IMG/VR virus record: IMGVR_UViG_3300034104_004450
Coordinates: 1-28,513 of that record
DNA from: a virus
Reading direction: 5' to 3' (one strand)
DNA length: 28,513 nt
In this document: positions 24,155 to 28,513 of the stretch, one piece after another
Numbering within the stretch: the first letter of the stretch is position 1
How the letters are laid out: the number at the start of each line of letters is the position of its first letter
Notes under the pieces: generated by a model
Seen by the model: only the letters and a program-made list of their open reading frames with translations
What the model was told of the DNA's origin: nothing
Databases searched by the model: none
Position numbers and translations under genes: made by a program

Positions 24155-26425
24155 TTAGTCAACGAAAATTATATCATCTGTTGATGAAATTCTAAATTTT
24201 GGATTTATCACAACAAGTTCACAACAATCACAACCATTAATTTTTGCCTGATCTATATAAATACCAAAATCACCACTAGCGGTATTACAAGAAGATGGTG
24301 ATGTAAACGCTAATGAATTTGTAAAACCACCATTAATAATTGTTGTGTTATTATAGGTGACGTTCCATTTAAAATATGAATTAGTTGTAAATCTATATGA
24401 ACTTTCACAAGGGTATGGAAGTGGTAATTGTGAATTGAAAAAATATGTAATATCATACGGAGTTGGTAAACTTGGAGGATTGAAATAAACCGTTAATGCA
24501 TTAGAATAAGTAGCACTATTTTGATTTGGTCCTCTATTAAATAACTTATTATGAACTAAATCAAATGAAATTGAAATACCATTTGGTAAACTAGGCGAAA
24601 CAACAATTTCAAATGTCTCTGTCTGGGAATCAATTAGTAATTCAAGATCATATCTTGTAATTTGAGGACCATTTGTTAATGTAATTTGAGATGTTGCTGT
24701 TAACCCAGAAGAATCAAGTATCTTGACAGGAAATAAACCAGAACATAAATTATTAAATACTGGGATTGCACTATATGTATTACCACCATTTATAGAATAT
24801 TGATATGGTGGGCTACCCAATTGTGGTATTAATACAACCGAACCATCACAACCACAAGTTGGGTCTGTTTTAAGTACGTCTAAATCAATTACAGGAATGT
24901 TGCTACAAAAACCAGTATAAATATAAACACCATTAATATTAAATGGTGGTTGAAAACCAATTACCTGCCAACCAGTCAAGGGTGGATTACTTGGATTCAT
25001 ATTGACTATTTGACCTAACGTCAACCCAGAGATTAGCCACATATCGGCAGTATCATCCCAAACTATTTGTAAATTATCTGGTGGATTACTTTGCCAATAA
25101 GATTTATTGTTGTAATATCCCGCAAATGTAAAATTAATAAATCTATCTTGTGCTGATTGATTAGCAAAATCAACATACAGACATAAATGTTCTACAATAT
25201 TTGGTGTTGGTGGTAAAATTGTTGTTGTGGTAGTAGTTGTTGTTGAACTTAAAACACAAGTTGTTGTTGCGGTAAAATCACCATAATAATCAACAACTGT
25301 TGCCGTGTATGACCCAAAAGTTAGATTATCTAAAGATTGTGAAATACTTCCAGTATCCCAGTATACGGTATATGGGGGTGTACCGCCAGTAATAATTAAA
25401 GAAACAGCACCATCAAAGGAAAACCTACTTGTCGGTAAATCATTTACACACTCAACATAAAGAGGAAACAATGTTAATACATCACACTCGTTTACTGGTT
25501 GAATGTTTGGTGTAACAATTTCAGGACAGTTATTATTTACACAATAACCACCTAATTTATATCCTATTGGTAATTGAGAATTGAATCTTGGTTTTATTTT
25601 ACTACAAATACGTACATTGTTATTTGATTCAAAATTAACAATATTAAATTCATTATCACAAGTTACATATGTTGTTTCCAAATCATTACTTAATGTATTG
25701 AATTGGTAACATAAACAATTACAATCACATTCTGTGTCTTCACTTAATTTTAGTTCATAAGTTTCAACACAACTTTGAACACCAATATATGTAACATAAA
25801 AACAGATATTTTTACCAGAAACAGAAGGTGTTAAAACGTCTAAACTAACAAAACCATCTGTATATCCAGATAAATCCGATAATTTACTTATAACATTTGT
25901 GAAAGATCCATCACAACTATATAAACTATAACAATCTGTTGGACAAGGATGTGTCGTTAAACAATTTTGACACGGAGCCACAGAAGTGTAATAAGTATCA
26001 ATATGTAAAACAGACATATAAGGTTCTGTATAACCAGTCACTAAACTAATATCATTTTCTATATTTGCAATTTTAAAACAACCAGATTTAGATTCTATTG
26101 TATTATCAGAAGGTATTACTTGACTAAAATATATAACATCACCAACTTCTAAAATTGATTCAGAACTTAAAAACGTGTAAAAAGCGTTTGATTTAGAGCA
26201 ACAATCTTCAAAGGTAAAAATTGACAAAGAAATACTTTCTGTTTGAAAATCAATATTTTCACCACTTAACGGAAAATCACCACAATAATTTATATAGTAA
26301 GAATCACTAGGATTAACATAAATTTCAACTGTAGAACCACTACAATCAATAAAGTTTACAACAGATTGGGTTTCACCAGTATTTGTAATTAAAACAAGAT
26401 CACAATTAGTATAACAAGTACTCAT
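24155..26425 (-). CDS. Cys-rich virion protein with SprB-like domains
   Basis: This 756-residue protein is of no family I can name as a whole. It has more than 30 cysteines, some in tight clusters (CDCNCLC at 233-239, GCDCC at 731-735). Residues about 335-395 (SLIITGGTPPYTVYWDTGSI, then LTFGSYTATVVD) and about 520-590 (CGCDGSVVLIPQLGSPPYQY, then LCSGLFPVKILDSSG) are SprB-like repeats related to those of the plus-strand adhesin. A run of eight threonines followed by a Pro-rich spacer (395-408) separates the two, as in a hinge. The rest is beta-rich. There is no signal peptide. It lies 12 bases upstream of the 873-residue fibre-like gene and 30 bases downstream of the glycosyltransferase gene. 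An adhesin or decoration role is inferred from domain type and context. Confidence 0.7.
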   Translation of the reverse strand: MSTCYTNCDLVLITNTGETQSVVNFIDCSGSTVEIYVNPSDSYYINYCGDFPLSGENIDFQTESISLSIFTFEDCCSKSNAFYTFLSSESILEVGDVIYFSQVIPSDNTIESKSGCFKIANIENDISLVTGYTEPYMSVLHIDTYYTSVAPCQNCLTTHPCPTDCYSLYSCDGSFTNVISKLSDLSGYTDGFVSLDVLTPSVSGKNICFYVTYIGVQSCVETYELKLSEDTECDCNCLCYQFNTLSNDLETTYVTCDNEFNIVNFESNNNVRICSKIKPRFNSQLPIGYKLGGYCVNNNCPEIVTPNIQPVNECDVLTLFPLYVECVNDLPTSRFSFDGAVSLIITGGTPPYTVYWDTGSISQSLDNLTFGSYTATVVDYYGDFTATTTCVLSSTTTTTTTTILPPTPNIVEHLCLYVDFANQSAQDRFINFTFAGYYNNKSYWQSNPPDNLQIVWDDTADMWLISGLTLGQIVNMNPSNPPLTGWQVIGFQPPFNINGVYIYTGFCSNIPVIDLDVLKTDPTCGCDGSVVLIPQLGSPPYQYSINGGNTYSAIPVFNNLCSGLFPVKILDSSGLTATSQITLTNGPQITRYDLELLIDSQTETFEIVVSPSLPNGISISFDLVHNKLFNRGPNQNSATYSNALTVYFNPPSLPTPYDITYFFNSQLPLPYPCESSYRFTTNSYFKWNVTYNNTTIINGGFTNSLAFTSPSSCNTASGDFGIYIDQAKINGCDCCELVVINPKFRISSTDDIIFVD

Positions 26426-26455
26426 TAATATTTGATATTATATTTAATAAATAAT

Positions 26456-27433
26456 TCATTTTTTGTTTTTTATAAAAGATTTTATAACATCAATATACTT
26501 TATTGTTGAACTATCTTCCTTAATATAGTCAAAATGAGTTGGATTTGAACGCAAAGCCTCAATTGGGTCTAGATTAATATATTCTCCTTTAAAAAATTTT
26601 TTTTCTTTTTGGTTTTCAGTAACACCAGCCATATGTAAAATAGGTTTTGTGTTATATTTTTCTAAATTATCCGTAGCCCAAGAAAAATCTAAAAGAGGTG
26701 TAATTTTAGTTTGATAACCAAATAACCATAAATTCCAAAGTAGTGACCACATTTCGGCTGTCCAGAATTGTATTTGACCAGGATTTATTGGAAATCTTCT
26801 TTGATAGTTTAACATTTGTTTATAAAGTGGTGTACAGTCTTCATAAATTTTTTGCCAAATTTTATAATCGGTATTTTTAATAATGTATTGACCACCACCA
26901 GAACTATCTTGATTTGTTTTTATAAGTTCTGTGTCAATACCAATAATAGAAGTCATTTCATTTAGTAATTGGTTTTTTTCGGATGTTGGGTGTTGTCTTT
27001 CATATCTCCTACAACAGTCAATAATATAGTTATAACCAATATAACCGATAGTATCTGACAAATAACAAATATCATCATTTAAAAGTGTTTTAAAGTCTGG
27101 TAACTCCCTAAAAATTATATCGGCATCGTGAAGAAAAAAACAATCACCATATTCTGGTGAGTTTTTTAACCATTGAGAGATTAAATAAGGTTTTATACTA
27201 GGTATATATGTTTTTTTAATTCTATCATCTTTGTAAAAATGAATATTAACACCTAAATCTAGTAATTCTAAACCACCAGATGTTGGTTCTGTTTTTCCGT
27301 GAACCATACCAAGAATAACGTGTATTTGACTAGGATTAATACCTTTCTCAATAAAATTATGTACGTACAATTTAATTTGCCAATGAAAATATGGAACATC
27401 CGGTTGTGCTGTTACAAATACAATATCTTTCAT
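26456..27433 (-). CDS. Glycosyltransferase, GT-A-like (DxD motif)
   Basis: This 325-residue protein has the layout of a nucleotide-sugar-dependent GT-A glycosyltransferase. It starts with a hydrophobic strand, KDIVFVTAQPD, followed by YFHWQIKLYVHNFIEKG. The predicted metal-binding DAD is at 103-105 in CFFLHDADIIF. A Gly-rich SSGGGQYIIK is at about 177-186. An acceptor-side TAEMWSLLWNLWLFG is at 225-239, and a late His at 267 (ILHMAGV) could ligate the metal. The FHWQ and TAE(M/H)W elements remind me of the Ser/hydroxyproline O-galactosyltransferase group, but this is a weak match. No membrane segment or signal is present, so it would act in the cytoplasm. It lies between virion-protein genes, so a virion protein is a plausible acceptor; DNA or host surface sugars are alternatives. 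Confidence 0.72.
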   Translation of the reverse strand: MKDIVFVTAQPDVPYFHWQIKLYVHNFIEKGINPSQIHVILGMVHGKTEPTSGGLELLDLGVNIHFYKDDRIKKTYIPSIKPYLISQWLKNSPEYGDCFFLHDADIIFRELPDFKTLLNDDICYLSDTIGYIGYNYIIDCCRRYERQHPTSEKNQLLNEMTSIIGIDTELIKTNQDSSGGGQYIIKNTDYKIWQKIYEDCTPLYKQMLNYQRRFPINPGQIQFWTAEMWSLLWNLWLFGYQTKITPLLDFSWATDNLEKYNTKPILHMAGVTENQKEKKFFKGEYINLDPIEALRSNPTHFDYIKEDSSTIKYIDVIKSFIKNKK

Positions 27434-27478
27434 ATTGAAAATATATCGTTAAAATTTTTAAAGTGAATTTAATATATC

Positions 27479-28513
27479 TTATAAATAATATAATACTTCC
27501 GCAGTACCTAAAAATGTTGCTGAGTTGCTTAGTGGTGTTATACACACCCACATTTCGTCAAGTGTTCCGTTAACATTAGAACCAACCCTAATTTGATTAT
27601 CATCCACCTTAATTGTTGTAAGTGCGGATGTTCCTGATTCACCAATAAGTGATGACATAATGTGTCCTGGTGATGTTATTGTTGTTGTGACAGTCCCATT
27701 ATATACCGAGTATTGAAATGGTGAATTTGGTATGTCAGCCCAACTTGGGGTTGCGGATAATGTAGGGTTATATTCAATGGTTACTAAGTAATTATCATTT
27801 GAGGTGTTTAAAATGGATAAACTACTATATTGTGATGTCACTGATTTATAACTTTCTTTAAGCCTATAACCAATATACGGATATTTTGTACCTAAAGTTC
27901 CTAAATCTGCGGTTGTTGAGTTTATAACACCAACGGTTGAGTAAAGTCCGTTTAACGCGCCTTCTGTTGATACTTGACTACATAACATATCAAAGTATCC
28001 TGAACCAACACCTACTTGTCTTATTTCATACCTAATTGGTTGATTTGGTGATGACATGTAAACGGTAGGTATATTATTTGCCGCAGTATAGTCTAAAAAA
28101 TAAAATGTTTGACCAGATAATACCATTCCAAACCTCATCCTACCAACACCTAACCATTGATAATCTACTGTCATTAGATTTGTGTTACTCCAATCAAAAT
28201 TGTTTACATCAAAGTCTGTATTATTCCAAGTTGTTGTATCGGCACTATAAGTACAAGAACCACTTAAATAAATGTTAAATGTTATAGCACTTGTTACACC
28301 ATTACTTTCTAAAAAGAACCCATCAAATACCGAATTGTACGTGGATGCCGTTGTTGATGTGAAACATCCAATTCGTTTAATTATATTTGTTTCTATTTGG
28401 AAGTTTGAAAAACTGCCTTCAAATAGTTGACTTTTACCTGGTTGATAAATTGGGTGTGTTTTAGTTTGTCTAATAACCAAATCATTATTTGCTGATGTTG
28501 ACATTCTAACTCT
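27479..28513 (-). CDS. Viral structural (fibre/decoration) protein, 5' end outside window
   Basis: At least 341 residues are visible, counted from an ATG at 28504. The three codons before it (AGA GTT AGA) contain no stop and run off the window. The resulting R-V-R-M-S junction reads like the interior of this protein type, so the true start is probably beyond 28513. Conserved-looking blocks are YQPGKSQL (20-27 from that ATG), YQWLGVGRMRFGMVLSGQ (115-132), PNQPIRYEIR (153-162) and CSQVSTEG (175-182). I recognise this block order from proteins of many environmental viruses and large phages, without a settled function. The protein is beta-rich with no membrane segment. It is upstream of the glycosyltransferase by 45 bases, in the same direction. 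A head or tail decoration role is inferred. Confidence 0.7.
   Translation of the reverse strand, partial: RVRMSTSANNDLVIRQTKTHPIYQPGKSQLFEGSFSNFQIETNIIKRIGCFTSTTASTYNSVFDGFFLESNGVTSAITFNIYLSGSCTYSADTTTWNNTDFDVNNFDWSNTNLMTVDYQWLGVGRMRFGMVLSGQTFYFLDYTAANNIPTVYMSSPNQPIRYEIRQVGVGSGYFDMLCSQVSTEGALNGLYSTVGVINSTTADLGTLGTKYPYIGYRLKESYKSVTSQYSSLSILNTSNDNYLVTIEYNPTLSATPSWADIPNSPFQYSVYNGTVTTTITSPGHIMSSLIGESGTSALTTIKVDDNQIRVGSNVNGTLDEMWVCITPLSNSATFLGTAEVLYYL

Overview
This AT-rich window looks like part of a large contractile-tailed bacteriophage genome. The host is probably in the Bacteroidota. The phage assignment rests on two adjacent baseplate-wedge genes (gp25-like, gp6-like), a gp7/tail-protein-I-like gene and a series of very large beta-rich virion proteins. 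The host inference rests on three things: Shine-Dalgarno sites are almost absent and starts sit in A-rich leaders; a DUF5522-type Cys-rich protein is present; and there are SprB-type repeats, PKD domains and Thr/Pro linkers of the kind found in flavobacterial surface proteins. No tRNA, CRISPR array, insertion sequence or integrase was seen. Coding density is very high and no gene-free stretch reaches 100 bases.

Layout, plus strand: positions 1-39 appear to be the tail of an upstream gene. Next come a compact class II (adenosylcobalamin-dependent) ribonucleotide reductase and a 73-residue DUF5522-like protein, closed by an intrinsic terminator at 2135-2166. From 2204 to 20812 a tightly packed tail/baseplate cluster follows: gp25-like, gp6-like, a giant 1856-residue protein with a multi-span hydrophobic block, four structural proteins I cannot name (582, 275, 392 and 302 aa; the 392-aa one has a PKD domain), a 1006-residue gp7/tail-protein-I-like protein, and a 982-residue SprB-repeat fibre or adhesin. 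Several junctions overlap by one base (TAATG) or are 1-5 bases apart.

Layout, minus strand (read from 28513 down to 20866): a truncated viral structural protein, a GT-A-type glycosyltransferase, a 756-residue Cys-rich protein with SprB-like domains, an 873-residue fibre-like protein with a Thr/Pro linker, and a RuvC-like Holliday-junction resolvase. A hairpin at 20811-20840 separates the two convergent clusters.

How the genes fit together: the plus-strand cluster would build the baseplate wedge and attach host-recognition proteins. The minus-strand cluster would add further fibres or decorations, possibly sugar-modified by the encoded glycosyltransferase. The resolvase would process branched DNA before packaging and NrdJ would supply deoxynucleotides. 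The least expected items are the hydrophobic block inside a baseplate-region protein, a C-terminal domain shared by two adjacent tail genes, and the pairing of a glycosyltransferase with Thr/Pro-rich adhesins. All functional calls come from reading motifs by eye; no database search was possible.
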